This document shows, piece after piece, positions 26,197 through 37,547 of a DNA stretch of 64,000 nt; the stretch's first letter is position 1, and every line of letters begins with the position of its first letter. This DNA comes from Metabacillus sediminilitoris (GTDB lineage Bacteria; Bacillota; Bacilli; Bacillales; Bacillaceae): NCBI RefSeq assembly GCF_009720625.1, contig NZ_CP046266.1:5251501-5315500 (forward strand). The letters run 5' to 3'. The notes beneath the pieces were generated by a model that had not been told where the DNA came from, made no database searches, and saw nothing but the letters and a program-made list of their open reading frames with translations. The translations under genes and the position numbers were made by a program.

Positions 26197-26670
26197 CTAA
26201 ACATTTTTATATTTCAGTAAATATATTTTGAAAAATATTCCTCTTAAGAGTAAGCCTACCATCACACCAGGAATAACAGAAATGATTGGAAGCCAAACAG
26301 GACCTAATAGTACACCAAATAGTTTAAATTTTGAAGAATAAATACATCCAACTGTAACGAAATATGCAGAAAAAACAAATGGCAGAAAGGAAAAGCAATC
26401 TTGTTCTCCTCCTGAATCTTTATACGCATCCCACATTGCAAAAAAATACAAACATGGATAAAACATTAACCACTGATAATCTGCCTTTGAAATTGCATTT
26501 TCAATATCTCCTTGAAAACTTAAAATAATGATTTCATTAAAATTTGCCTGGACATTCACCAAGAACTCTAAAAAAACAAAAACAATACCTTTTAAATATT
26601 TTTTATTTAAAAATTGACCAAATCCTGGAAGAGCAATACTCCACAATAACCTTTCTTTGGGGTTCACCAC
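26197..26670 (-). CDS. membrane protein, 157 residues
   Basis: An integral membrane protein with about four hydrophobic segments. The N terminus, VVNPKERLLWSIALPGFGQF followed by LNKKYLKGIVFV, has the PGFGQ...N-K-Y-x-K-G pattern seen in TM2-like and related small membrane proteins, where Gly-rich helix 1 is followed by a charged turn. The tandem GTG codons at 26670/26667 after GGGGGAAGAAAAAT are taken as the start; the longer frame has no ribosome site. It lies 126 bases downstream of another membrane-protein gene on the same strand and is probably co-transcribed. Function unknown. Confidence 0.7.
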   Translation of the reverse strand: MVNPKERLLWSIALPGFGQFLNKKYLKGIVFVFLEFLVNVQANFNEIIILSFQGDIENAISKADYQWLMFYPCLYFFAMWDAYKDSGGEQDCFSFLPFVFSAYFVTVGCIYSSKFKLFGVLLGPVWLPIISVIPGVMVGLLLRGIFFKIYLLKYKNV

Positions 26671-26795
26671 ATTTTTCTTCCCCCCTTTAAAATTAAGTTT
26701 TTCAATTAATAGGCAATTCTTGACGGTCATTTGCCTTGGTAGTTTACTTTTCCTTAATTTCACAAAGAGATGTAGAAACTACTCAAAGTATTCCT

Positions 26796-27266
26796 TTAAA
26801 CCTCGTTTTGATTTTTATTAATCGATTTTTCTACTATATTCTGATACCCATAAATAATAATTGCTAATGACACACATATAAAATACCATATAGTATGATT
26901 CAACTTTTTAAATTTAAATACTCCTACCTTTTCCCATATTTCAGCAAAAGGATAAGCACAAATAGCATCTATTACCAAATTTGTAATTAAATATTTGAGA
27001 AAACTGCCGTATGTTAGTTTAAATACCCATAGTGTGGTTACAAAAAAAGGACCTAATATATATGTAAAATCTACAAAACCGGGAGATAAAGGATTTTTAT
27101 TTACCCACCATTTTTTCTTATTAGCAATTACACCTAACACACTTAAGAATAAATTAACAAAACTTGCTACAGGTAAAAACCTAAAAAATGATTTTTTCCC
27201 CATGAACGGAACAGTTAGCCAAGGAACGATTAACATCGCTAAAGCGAATGTCTTTTTTTTATCCAT
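26796..27266 (-). CDS. membrane protein, 156 residues
   Basis: An integral membrane protein with four or five predicted spans (about residues 8-24, 30-46, 65-82, 88-105 and 126-146) and lysine-rich loops (GKKSFFR, NKKKWW, KFKKLN). The ATG at 27266 follows GAAGGAAGTTGATTTAT. No family was recognised with confidence. It is adjacent to a second small membrane protein on the same strand, suggesting a two-gene unit; the upstream flank is an IS element, so any further upstream partner may have been displaced. Confidence 0.65.
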   Translation of the reverse strand: MDKKKTFALAMLIVPWLTVPFMGKKSFFRFLPVASFVNLFLSVLGVIANKKKWWVNKNPLSPGFVDFTYILGPFFVTTLWVFKLTYGSFLKYLITNLVIDAICAYPFAEIWEKVGVFKFKKLNHTIWYFICVSLAIIIYGYQNIVEKSINKNQNEV

Positions 27267-27399
27267 ATAAATCAACTTCCTTCAGATATGTTTTTTATAT
27301 CATTCCTCTAACTGAATCTTATTATTATTATTTTTTCTTGTTCAACTACCCTGCCCGTTAGCCATCCATGAAGCGCAAAATCGGCGCTTCACCACAAAG

Positions 27400-27600
27400 A
27401 ATGAAAATGTATTGAATCCGTCCATACTGCTTCTAAGGCTGGGAGAGGAAGGTCGATAAACTATGGTGCCTTAGAGCCCATCCGTTAGTCTGACTCCAAC
27501 GACCACGGTGCACCACAAACTGTCGCTCCCTTACGGGAAGCACTCATGGTAGATTAATCCTTATTCTGATTGTTGCACCAGCCTCCAATTTACAAGCCTA
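27400..27600 (+). ncRNA. candidate bridge RNA of the third IS110 element
   Basis: A non-coding block upstream of the transposase with two related strings, ACTATGGTGCC (27460-27470) and ACCACGGTGCA (27502-27512), in a fold-prone context (CTTACGGGAAG, GGCTGGGAG). Position matches the bridge-RNA location in IS110-group elements. The call rests on position and this internal similarity only. Confidence 0.45.
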
Positions 27601-27616
27601 GAAAGGAAGAATTTCA

Positions 27617-28833
27617 ATGGATGTAATCATTGAAAGAGCATGTGGTATGGATGTTCATAAGGACAATATCACTGCATGTATTATGACACCTGATGGAAAG
27701 GAGATTCAAACGTTTCCTACCAAAACAGTTTTTCTGCTTAAGTTAATCGACTGGATTAAGGAACATGACTGTACTCATGTCGCAATGAAAGCACGAGTGT
27801 TTATTGGAAACCTATCGTTAACCTACTAGAATCTGAAGGGATTGAGTTTCTAGTAGTAAACGCCCAACACATGAAGGCACTCCCCGGTCGTAAGACCGAC
27901 GTTAAAGATGCCGAATGGATTGCCCAACTTCTTCGCCATGGTTTACTCAAAGCGAGTTTCATTCCAAACCGTATTCAAAGAGAGCTGAGGGAACTTGTCC
28001 GTTATCGCCGCAGTATTATCGAAGAACGTGCAAGACAACATAATCGAATTCAAAAAGTTTTAGAAGGAGCCAATATCAAACTAGGCTCTGTCGTTTCAGA
28101 TATTATGGGGGTTTCCTCGAAGGATATGCTTCGAGCTATCGCTGACGGCGAGGATGATCCTGAGAAACTAGCAAACTTCGCTCGTCGTACAATGAAAAAG
28201 AAAAAAGCAGAACTTGAATTAGCACTTCAGGGCTATGTTAACCCACATCAACGCTTAATGCTCAAAACGATTTTAACTCACATTGATTTTCTAACTGAGC
28301 AAATTGAAATGTTAGATCAAGAGATAGCCCAACGAGTAAACTCGTATGAAGAAGATATTGAAAGACTAGATTCGATTCCTGGAATCGCCAGAAGAATGGC
28401 TGAACAAATCCTAGCTGAAATCGGTACTGATGTTCAAAATCAATTTCCAACTGCGGCACATCTTTGTTCATGGGCAGCTCTCGTACCTGGACATAATGAA
28501 AGTGCTGGGAAAAGAAAATCAACTAAATCTAAAAAAGGAAATAAGTATTTAAGATCAGCATTAACTGAAGCAGCTCAATCAGTCAGAGGGTCAAAAAACT
28601 ATCTTGGTGCATTGTATCGACGAACAGCAGGACGAAAAGGCAACAAAAGAGCAGCTATAGTAGTTGCCCATGCGATATTACGGATCGCATATTACCTGTT
28701 AACTAGAAAAGAAATGTATGTAGACTTAGGCGAAGACTACTTTGATAAACAAAGACAGGTATCAATTGTACGCCATTCGGTTCGAAGACTAGAAAACTTA
28801 GGCTATACGGTTACAATAACAGAAGCTTCATAA
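27617..28833 (+). pseudogene. IS110-family transposase, 1-bp deletion in catalytic motif
   Basis: The first part (27617-27829) encodes the RuvC-like start MDVIIERACGMDVHKDNITA and then leaves frame. Adding one G after ATG at 27785-27787 restores HVAMESTGVYW-type sequence (here reading [23 protein letters not shown]) and joins the second part, which continues through [12 protein letters not shown], a VLEGANIKL core and the C-terminal GIARRMAEQILAEIG, LCSWAALVPGHNESAGKRKS and GNKYLRSALTEAA. The lost base destroys the conserved glutamate codon, so the enzyme should be inactive unless the deletion is a sequencing error. Start site: AGAAAGGAAGAATTTCAATG. Confidence 0.85.
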
Positions 28834-29121
28834 TCCATTAAACAAGTAAATAAACACCAATGATCAGACGCTCTCCCCTTTTAAAAAGATGAATGAGCTG
28901 CGTCTATTTAAGTATTGCCATTTTTCGGATCTAACAGAAGTTAATTTTCATGGTAGTTGAAGAAGGATGTCATAATACCGACACAACAAACGGTACTAAA
29001 ATTGACAGTAGTTTTGACCTTGTTTTTAAATTGTACAATACATATTGTCCACCATAAAAAATGATGTCAATGGGTATGTCAAAATTCATTATAAACTCCC
29101 AATAACCTTGATAAATAAAGA
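28834..29121. other. intergenic, IS 3' flank
   Basis: AT-rich sequence after the frameshifted transposase. No gene is supported; a 108-codon plus-strand frame (29045-29371) runs antisense into glpD and is rejected. Confidence 0.4.
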
Positions 29122-29151
29122 AAATGACGTATGCCAGTTCATACGTCATTT
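29122..29151 (-). terminator. terminator of glpKD
   Basis: AAATGACGTATG (29122-29133) pairs perfectly with CATACGTCATTT (29140-29151) and is followed on the minus strand by TTTTCTTTATTTATC. It lies about 90 bases after the glpD stop. Confidence 0.75.
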
Positions 29152-29168
29152 CCTATGTCATTTATTCA

Positions 29169-29212
29169 AAATGCACCTCAAAACGGAACCCTTTAACTTT
29201 TATGTCAGCCTC
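29169..29212 (-). repeat. GAGGCTGACA repeat, right (inverted) copy
   Basis: On the minus strand it reads GAGGCTGACATAAAAGTTAA then AGGGTTCCGTTTTGAGGTGC, matching the copy at 14069-14110. The two copies point toward each other and bracket the 15-kb stretch that holds all three IS110 elements. Confidence 0.6.
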
Positions 29213-29243
29213 TTAAATATGATCCTCTTTTATTCATTTAATC

Positions 29244-30923
29244 TCAACTTACTTTTTCCTTCGTCTCTTCATCTAAAGCTGTATAAGCATCTTCTATATG
29301 TTGTTCCAATTCTTTTTGATAGTTGCAAGTTTGTTCCCCATTCCATTCCAAAGCAGCAGCCATATAGGTAACGACTTTATCCTTCCATTCCCTTGCCCAA
29401 TGAATATCAAATAATAATGTGCCTGTTCTGCGATTGAAAAAGTCGATAGGTTTTGTTGTCATTTCTTCGTTGATCGAATAGATGAGTTGTAAAAACACAT
29501 AAAGCGGCAATTCCATATCTGACGAATTTTCCAAATGAAATTTACTATATTTAAATACTTCGTCAACATTTGATCCATATCTTTTAACAAGCTTTTCGGC
29601 TTCTTCCCTTGATAGTCCGATTTTAATACCTTTCTTCACCTTTTCTTCTACAAAGGCAGGGAACTGTTTCGAGCCGCCCACATTTCCTCCTGAGATCGGC
29701 AGTGTTTTTGTTATGCAATCGGAAAATGTTCTTCCGTCTTCCTCTTTGAATTTTTTCACAAGTAGATCAACAACGATTTCTGCCATTTTACGGTAGCCTG
29801 TCAGCTTCCCGCCTGCAATCGTGATAAGCCCTGAATCAGATGTCCATATTTCGTCTTTGCGCGATATTTCCGATGGATCTTTCCCATCTTCATGAATCAA
29901 TGGGCGCAATCCTGTCCAGCTCGATTCAACGTCTTTGACAGTGATATTTAAGAAAGGGAACATGTAATTAATCGCATCTATGACATATTCCCGATCCTCT
30001 GTTGTCATTCTTGGATGGGCAAGATCTCCTTTATAGACAGTATCTGTTGTTCCGACATAGGTTTTTCCGTCTCTTGGGATCGCAAACACCATGCGACCAT
30101 CAGGTGTGTCAAAGTAAACAGCTTGGTTGAGCGGAAACCGGCTTTGATCAATGACAAGGTGAATTCCTTTTGTTAATTGCAAGGACTTTCCTTGTTTGGA
30201 GTTGTCTTTTTCCCGCAATGTATCGACCCAAGGACCTGCGGCATTGACGATTTTTTTTGCATAGATGGAAATTGACTTGTTTGTTACTTGGTCAACAACA
30301 ATGACTCCTTTTACGACGCCGTTTTCATAGATAAATTGTTCGACCTTTGTATAATTTATCGCAGTGGCTCCTTGCTTAACAGCTTCTTTTACAACCTCAA
30401 TGGTTAACCGTGCATCATCTGTTTTGTATTCCACATAATATCCGCCGCCTTTTAAACCTTCCTTTTTTAATAGAGGCTCACGTTTTAGCGTTTCTTCGAT
30501 ACTTAACATGGAGCGGCGTTCACTGCTTTTTACTCCTGCTAAAAAATCGTATACTAAGAGACCAATCGAAGTAGAGAACTTTCCAAACGTCCCTCCCTCA
30601 TGGATCGGAAGAAGCATCCACTCTGGTGTTGTAACGTGTGGACCATTTTCGTAAACAATGGCTCTCTCTTTACCAACCTCGGCCACCATTTTCACTTCGA
30701 ATTGTTTTAGATAACGCAGCCCGCCATGTACGAGTTTCGTTGATCGACTTGATGTCCCAGCGGCAAAGTCCTGCATTTCCACTAATGCTGTTTTCATTCC
30801 CCGCGTTTGAGCATCCAGCGCGATTCCGCAGCCTGTAATGCCACCTCCGATGACAAGTACATCATAATTCACAGCTTCTAGCTGCTGCAAAACTTCGTTT
30901 CGTTTTTCACTTGAAAAACTCAT
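29244..30923 (-). CDS. glpD: aerobic glycerol-3-phosphate dehydrogenase
   Basis: A 559-residue FAD enzyme that oxidises glycerol-3-phosphate to dihydroxyacetone phosphate and passes electrons to the quinone pool at the membrane. The N-terminal FAD motif is [40 protein letters not shown] and [12 protein letters not shown] are characteristic, and the DAO C-terminal domain follows. Length is as in B. subtilis GlpD. It is 38 bases downstream of glpK, so the two are co-transcribed. No glpF or glpP is visible in the window. Confidence 0.95.
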   Translation of the reverse strand: MSFSSEKRNEVLQQLEAVNYDVLVIGGGITGCGIALDAQTRGMKTALVEMQDFAAGTSSRSTKLVHGGLRYLKQFEVKMVAEVGKERAIVYENGPHVTTPEWMLLPIHEGGTFGKFSTSIGLLVYDFLAGVKSSERRSMLSIEETLKREPLLKKEGLKGGGYYVEYKTDDARLTIEVVKEAVKQGATAINYTKVEQFIYENGVVKGVIVVDQVTNKSISIYAKKIVNAAGPWVDTLREKDNSKQGKSLQLTKGIHLVIDQSRFPLNQAVYFDTPDGRMVFAIPRDGKTYVGTTDTVYKGDLAHPRMTTEDREYVIDAINYMFPFLNITVKDVESSWTGLRPLIHEDGKDPSEISRKDEIWTSDSGLITIAGGKLTGYRKMAEIVVDLLVKKFKEEDGRTFSDCITKTLPISGGNVGGSKQFPAFVEEKVKKGIKIGLSREEAEKLVKRYGSNVDEVFKYSKFHLENSSDMELPLYVFLQLIYSINEEMTTKPIDFFNRRTGTLLFDIHWAREWKDKVVTYMAAALEWNGEQTCNYQKELEQHIEDAYTALDEETKEKVS

Positions 30924-30961
30924 TTGTCTCCCTCATTTCACTTTATTCCAAGTTCGTTCGA

Positions 30962-32703
<1,742 letters not shown>

Positions 32704-32743
32704 ACAAAAGAATCCCATTAACGAATTAATGAGATTCTTTTGT
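32704..32743 (-). terminator. terminator after the AEC transporter gene
   Basis: ACAAAAGAATC (32704-32714) pairs perfectly with GATTCTTTTGT (32733-32743). It lies about 60 bases after the AEC gene and closes the operon that starts at 37350. Confidence 0.7.
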
Positions 32744-32805
32744 ATTTCTTATCATCCGTTCAGACGATTTTCTTGCCCTTTTTCTTCTGTGAAGAAGAAA
32801 AAGGA

Positions 32806-33708
32806 TCAAAGAACAATCATAAAAATGACTGGCAATGTCGCTAAACTTAGCGAGGTGCTAATAAGCGTCGCACTCGAAACGAATTCTGGTTCTGTATTAT
32901 ACTGCAGGGCGTACATTGTCGTATTCGCTGCTGTCGGCATCGCTGCCATAATAATCATGATTTGCTTGACCATTTCGTCAACAGGCAAAAACAATGTAAG
33001 CAGATAAGCGATTCCTGGTGAAATTGCTAATTTCGTTAGAAGAGAGAGAGAAACTTTTTCCCTCTCAAGGTTTTTCACCGATATTTTTGCGAGCTGCATG
33101 CCCAAGACAATCATAACGGTTGGAATGGCTGCATCCGCCACCATATTTACTGCCTCTGTAATGGAATTTCCCAATTTGACATGAAAGGCTTGAAGCACAA
33201 ACCCTAATGCTGCCCCATAAACCATAGGCATCCGCTGCACCGCCCGGATAGCAGAGCGCACCCCATCTCCTTCAGGGCTTCCTTTTGCAGCATAATAGAC
33301 ACCTACCGTACACATGACAAGCTGTTGGATCACCATTAAAACAATCGCATAATCGAGACCTACTGCTCCGAATAGCAATAGAACAACAGGGGTTCCGTAA
33401 TTTCCATTATTCATAAACGAGGAAGCCAGGATCATGCCGCATGTTTCCTTAACCGAGTATTTGCGTATAAATGCAATGATATAGACAACCGCAATTAAAC
33501 AAAAACAAAGGGCAAATGTATAAAGTGTCATATAAAAATAGGTCAGATCAAACTTCGTTGTATAAAAGGTTCGGAAGACTAAAACAGGTGACATTAAATA
33601 AAGAGCCATTGTCGATATCGTTTTCGTATCGAATCCAATTTTCTTTTGACCTATAAAGCCGAGTGCAAAGATGCCGAATATTGGAATAAGGATAAGGAAG
33701 AAATCCAC
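32806..33708 (-). CDS. AEC-family transporter (candidate sulfolactate exporter)
   Basis: A 300-residue membrane protein with about ten spans, of the auxin efflux carrier/malate permease family. It shows the two family repeats, with SFMNNGNYGTPVVLLLFG in the first half and AAMPTAANTTMYALQYN near the C terminus. Family members move organic anions. It is the last gene of an operon whose preceding gene is a sulfolactaldehyde-type dehydrogenase, so export of the end product sulfolactate is a sensible hypothesis; import or export of another acid cannot be excluded. Confidence 0.8.
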   Translation of the reverse strand: MDFFLILIPIFGIFALGFIGQKKIGFDTKTISTMALYLMSPVLVFRTFYTTKFDLTYFYMTLYTFALCFCLIAVVYIIAFIRKYSVKETCGMILASSFMNNGNYGTPVVLLLFGAVGLDYAIVLMVIQQLVMCTVGVYYAAKGSPEGDGVRSAIRAVQRMPMVYGAALGFVLQAFHVKLGNSITEAVNMVADAAIPTVMIVLGMQLAKISVKNLEREKVSLSLLTKLAISPGIAYLLTLFLPVDEMVKQIMIIMAAMPTAANTTMYALQYNTEPEFVSSATLISTSLSLATLPVIFMIVL

Positions 33709-33760
33709 TCGTTCACCTTCATTCCTAGAAAATAGATGTTTACCATTTCATTTTTCAAGA

Positions 33761-35194
33761 TTATAAGTTTAAGACAATAATACGTTCTTCCGTCATTTCC
33801 TCAATTGCATACTTCGGACCTTCCTTGCCATTGCCGCTGTTTTTCACTCCGCCATATGGCATATGATCTACTCGGTACGCAGAAGCATCATTGACAATCA
33901 GACCGCCAACCTCGATTTCTCGAGCTGCTTTCATGGCAAACTGCAAATTATTTGTGAAAAGGCCAGCCTGTAAGCCATAGTCAGAATCATTTACTTTTGC
34001 AATCACTTCATCGATTTCCTGATATGTCGCAACTGACACCACTGGACCAAATACTTCTTGGCGGCACACTTTCATATCGTCATGTACATTTGTAAGAATG
34101 GTAGGTTCATATAATGCACCATCGCGCTTACCGCCCAATGCGATAACAGCTCCTTGCTCAACTGCTTCACCTACCCAGCTTTCAACACGCTCTGCCTCAC
34201 GAAGGCGAATCATCGGCCCAATATCTGTTGCTTCACTTGATGGGTCACCTACTACAAGCTTTTCTGTGTTTTCTTTTAATAATTCGATAAATGATGCAAA
34301 AATCTCCTCTTGCACGTACACACGCTGTACAGATATACACACTTGACCAGCATTATTAAAGCTCTTTTGAGCAATCAAAGCTGCAGCTTGCTCTAGGTTT
34401 GCATCCTTGTGCACAATCGTTGCCGAGTTGTTGCCCAGTTCCAATGCCACCTTGCGCAATCCCGCTTTCGAGCGAATGTATTCTCCTACGCGAGGGCTTC
34501 CTGTAAATGTAAACATATTGACATCCTTGTTTTCTAGCAGCCATTCTCCAATTGTTGCACCCTCACCAGTCAAGACTTGAAGGCGGCCTTTTGGAAGACC
34601 TGCTTCTTCCAATAATTCTGCTAACATCAGGGCACAAATCGGTGTCACTTCTGCCGGCTTTAACACAACACTGTTCCCAGCCGCTAAAGCAGGACCAATT
34701 TTATGGCAAACGAGATTAACAGGTACATTGAATGGTGTAATGGCAGCAATGACTCCTACTGGTACGCGAACTGTAAAAGCCATGCGGTTCTCAGAGCCTT
34801 GCGCCGACTCAACTGGAATCCCTTCTCCATGAATGCGTTTCGCTTCTTCCGCTGAAATCACTAACGTTTGCGCAGCACGTTCAATTTCTCCGCGGGATTC
34901 GCGGATCGGCTTTCCAACCTCTACCGCAAGCACTTGGGCAAATTCGTCGCGGCGCTCAACTAATAACTGAGCTGCTTTCATTAATACCTCATAGCGGGCA
35001 TAAGGGGAGAATGGACTTTTTAATGCTTCCTTTGCGCCTTGTACAGCTGCATCGACATGCTCCTTTTCGGCTACTGAAATATGTGCAGCCACCTCTTGAG
35101 TATATTTATTCACGACCTCCATCATGTCAGCCGTTTGCTCCCACTTCCCATTAATATATAATCCATATTGTTTATCTGTTGTAATTGTTGACAT
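33761..35194 (-). CDS. sftD: NAD(P)-dependent aldehyde dehydrogenase, probable sulfolactaldehyde dehydrogenase
   Basis: A 477-residue ALDH-superfamily enzyme. Coenzyme and catalytic signatures: ITPFNVPVNLVCHKIGPALA, FTFTGSPRVGE, the general-base Glu in KVALELGNNSA and the nucleophilic Cys in NAGQVCISVQRV. The superfamily is certain; the substrate sulfolactaldehyde (oxidised to sulfolactate) is inferred from its place in a cluster with transaldolase, isomerase and sulfoquinovosidase, matching the Bacillus SFT pathway. The ATG at 35194 follows AGGAGTGGAGAAA; a GTG nine bases earlier is weaker. It lies 25 bases after the GntR gene. Confidence 0.85.
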   Translation of the reverse strand: MSTITTDKQYGLYINGKWEQTADMMEVVNKYTQEVAAHISVAEKEHVDAAVQGAKEALKSPFSPYARYEVLMKAAQLLVERRDEFAQVLAVEVGKPIRESRGEIERAAQTLVISAEEAKRIHGEGIPVESAQGSENRMAFTVRVPVGVIAAITPFNVPVNLVCHKIGPALAAGNSVVLKPAEVTPICALMLAELLEEAGLPKGRLQVLTGEGATIGEWLLENKDVNMFTFTGSPRVGEYIRSKAGLRKVALELGNNSATIVHKDANLEQAAALIAQKSFNNAGQVCISVQRVYVQEEIFASFIELLKENTEKLVVGDPSSEATDIGPMIRLREAERVESWVGEAVEQGAVIALGGKRDGALYEPTILTNVHDDMKVCRQEVFGPVVSVATYQEIDEVIAKVNDSDYGLQAGLFTNNLQFAMKAAREIEVGGLIVNDASAYRVDHMPYGGVKNSGNGKEGPKYAIEEMTEERIIVLNL

Positions 35195-35219
35195 TTTCTC
35201 CACTCCTATCCGTTTTTTC

Positions 35220-35951
35220 TTATCTCACAAGTTCAATAAAATATTGATAGTTATCACTGCAGAATTTTGTTGTTGTAAACTCAATTGGTTTGTTTTCCTG
35301 TCCAAAACTAAGCCTTTCCATTTGCAGCAGCGCCTGACCGCCTCTGATGCCGAGCAAATCAGCCTCAATTAGCGATGCATTAATCGCTTTGATTTTCTCA
35401 TTCGCGGTTTTTAGGACGATATTTTTTTCTTCCAATATGTCATAAAAATTTGCACCATTTAAATCCTGATGGAGCAGCATCCTTCCAATATGATACGGCC
35501 AGCATGTACGCTCAATGGCAACAGGTGTCTGATTTGCAAAACGCAGGCGTTCAATGACAACAACTTCTTCCTCTAAAGGTACTTGGAGCAAAGACTTTTC
35601 TTTGCGAAATTCTCGGCTTGTTTTAACAGATAACAATTTAGAGCTTGGGAAGATGCCATTCTCCAATGCTTCTTCCGCAAATCCCTTTAGCTTTCCTAAG
35701 CTTCCCACAAAGACTTGAGGCTTTACGATTGTCCCTTTCCCCTGTTTTTTCTCCAGAATCCCTTCCTGAACAAGAATCGAAACAGCCTGCCGTATCGTCG
35801 TTCGGCTGACATTGAATTCGCTCATCAATTCATTTTCTGTCGGAATCATTGAATAAGGTGCCCATTCCTTTTCTTGGATCCGTTTGATCATCGTGTCCTT
35901 TACTTGTAAATAGAGGGACGTGCTTTTGGAAGGCTCGAAACGACTTGCCAC
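35220..35951 (-). CDS. GntR/UTRA regulator of the sulfosugar cluster, paralogue 1
   Basis: A 243-residue HutC-type regulator. The winged HTH spans residues 10-78 (LMSEFNVSRTTIRQAVSILV, KKQGKGTIVK) and the UTRA domain follows (VVVIERLRFANQTPVAIERT, LLGIRGGQALLQMERLSFGQ). It is strikingly similar along its whole length to the regulator at 42866-43594, so the two arose by duplication and probably see related ligands and operators. It is encoded inside the operon 37350-32806. The ligand is probably a sulfosugar intermediate (inference). Confidence 0.87.
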   Translation of the reverse strand: MASRFEPSKSTSLYLQVKDTMIKRIQEKEWAPYSMIPTENELMSEFNVSRTTIRQAVSILVQEGILEKKQGKGTIVKPQVFVGSLGKLKGFAEEALENGIFPSSKLLSVKTSREFRKEKSLLQVPLEEEVVVIERLRFANQTPVAIERTCWPYHIGRMLLHQDLNGANFYDILEEKNIVLKTANEKIKAINASLIEADLLGIRGGQALLQMERLSFGQENKPIEFTTTKFCSDNYQYFIELVR

Positions 35952-36009
35952 TTATTCAACACTCCCTTCAGTCACATTCCAGTCCAAAGCAGGAGCAACA
36001 ACCGGTCTT

Positions 36010-37350
36010 TTATACAAACACATTCGTTTCCAGCTTAAGCAGACGCCCAAGTTCAATTAATTGTTTCGTTACGTCGCCATATACGAGGGCAAAGTGAGGC
36101 TCATAGCCTGCATTCATCAGCTCATAAAGTGTGCTTGTCACATCTGTTGTTAATTCCACTTCGACTGAGGTTCCACTAAAAGGCTGTTCGACATCAAGTG
36201 CATGTCCTTTCATAACGAGTAATCGGTACCCGTCTGGGGTATGGCTTACTCGGAATATAGTGACTTCCCCAGCCTTTAAGCCAAAATCCATCGCAAGCCC
36301 GATTTTTCGGTTAGGATGCACGCCAGCTGTCGCACCTGTAGCAGGATGGGCAAGCGAGTATGCCCCAGCTCCGCAATGCCAAAATACAACTGAATTTTTC
36401 CCTTCATCAACATGAACCAAGTCGCCTAAATATGGTGCACTTCCACCTGTTAACTCACGCAAAATATACATTGAAATCGAGCCATGTATATCGGATTCAC
36501 AGGAAGAAACCATTCCATCCTCCGTAAACTGCGAAAGAACCGAGCATGGTGCCGCGCCTAAATCATTGAAAAAGTCCGGCCAGCATCTCATCGCAATTGA
36601 CTTAATCTCTTCTTCCTTAATCTGTTTCTTAATGTATGTGGAGAACTGTGCGAACTTATGAACTGTCTCATCCTCGCGATTCAAGCCAATGACTTGTTGT
36701 TCAGCCCGATCAATTTCACCGATCCATTCTTCTTCAGGAAGTTCCACACACTTCTTAAACGCTTCTTGTAAATCCATCTTATGAAGCGTCACGCCGAGCG
36801 CATGTTTGAGTTCCTCTTCGTTTGCATCTGAGAAAAAGAATCCCGGAGGATAGTCGCCGACAACTCCTATTTTCATTTGTTGTAAAGATTTTAGAACACG
36901 CATGACATCAAATTTCTCAAGCAATTCCGTTTGCAGCTTCTCTTCATCAGGATTTCCAAATACGAATGCAAATGGGTGCTGATGATTGCGCAGAACATTG
37001 CTTGTGCTATTGCCGCCAGTCAATGAATTCAAGCGCAGGCGCCCGCCTACACTTGGCTCGCGTACAGACCAGACAATAACTGGTACTTTAAAATACTCCA
37101 GTGCCTTCACCATAAATTCACCATCTGCAAATGTGACACTCTGATATAAAACCGTATCAATTTCAGTTGTTGCTACTGATTGCAGAAATTGTTCAAGCTC
37201 CTCTACTGATGTAAGGATTTCATTTGGTGCAACAACACGATGACCACTTTGTTCAAGCCTACTCATGCTTTGACTGCGGTACATTTCTGCTGTTTCAAGA
37301 TCAAATGTTTTTCTTCCAATTGGAAGATATAAAATTGCTGTATTTGCCAT
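36010..37350 (-). CDS. L-fucose/arabinose isomerase-like protein
   Basis: A 446-residue protein resembling the FucI/AraA superfamily. The first ~170 residues form the Rossmann-like substrate domain (IDTVLYQSVTFADGEFMVKA; VPVIVWSVREPS), the middle has MRCWPDFFNDLGAAPCSVLS with the residues that usually approach the metal site, and a later section gives VVFWHCGAGAYSLAH. It is the first gene of the operon with the GntR, aldehyde dehydrogenase and AEC genes. A DUF4867 isomerase for sulfoquinovose is also present in this cluster, so this one may act on a different sugar or epimer. Substrate not determined. Confidence 0.78.
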   Translation of the reverse strand: MANTAILYLPIGRKTFDLETAEMYRSQSMSRLEQSGHRVVAPNEILTSVEELEQFLQSVATTEIDTVLYQSVTFADGEFMVKALEYFKVPVIVWSVREPSVGGRLRLNSLTGGNSTSNVLRNHQHPFAFVFGNPDEEKLQTELLEKFDVMRVLKSLQQMKIGVVGDYPPGFFFSDANEEELKHALGVTLHKMDLQEAFKKCVELPEEEWIGEIDRAEQQVIGLNREDETVHKFAQFSTYIKKQIKEEEIKSIAMRCWPDFFNDLGAAPCSVLSQFTEDGMVSSCESDIHGSISMYILRELTGGSAPYLGDLVHVDEGKNSVVFWHCGAGAYSLAHPATGATAGVHPNRKIGLAMDFGLKAGEVTIFRVSHTPDGYRLLVMKGHALDVEQPFSGTSVEVELTTDVTSTLYELMNAGYEPHFALVYGDVTKQLIELGRLLKLETNVFV

Positions 37351-37547
37351 CGTTTTTCTCCTTTAACATGTTATGCTGCAAACTTAATTCATCACTACAA
37401 TAAATCAATAGATAACTACCTTTCGTTCCATAAAAAAATCATATACTTCGCTTTCCTTAGTATTTCCCTTGTACTCTATGAAAATTCAACTTTTATTACT
37501 AGGTTTCTTTAGAGTAAGCCCACCTGAAACATAATTACCTTTAGATA

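Larger units (their letters stand above)
27395..28860 (+). mobile_element. third IS110-family element, transposase frameshifted
   Basis: A ~220-base non-coding left end followed by a transposase gene with a one-base deletion. The left end has the GC-richer, fold-prone character of a bridge-RNA region. The protein differs from both other IS110 elements in the window. Ends are approximate. Confidence 0.6.

Noticed and set aside
27617..28833. Programmed frameshifting in the third IS110 transposase
   Set aside because: No slippery heptamer or stimulatory structure is seen at the junction, IS110 transposases are made from one frame, and the missing base falls exactly in the catalytic Glu codon, so a deletion or sequencing error is simpler.
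29045..29371. 108-codon plus-strand frame
   Set aside because: It covers the glpD terminator and the antisense strand of the glpD 3' end.
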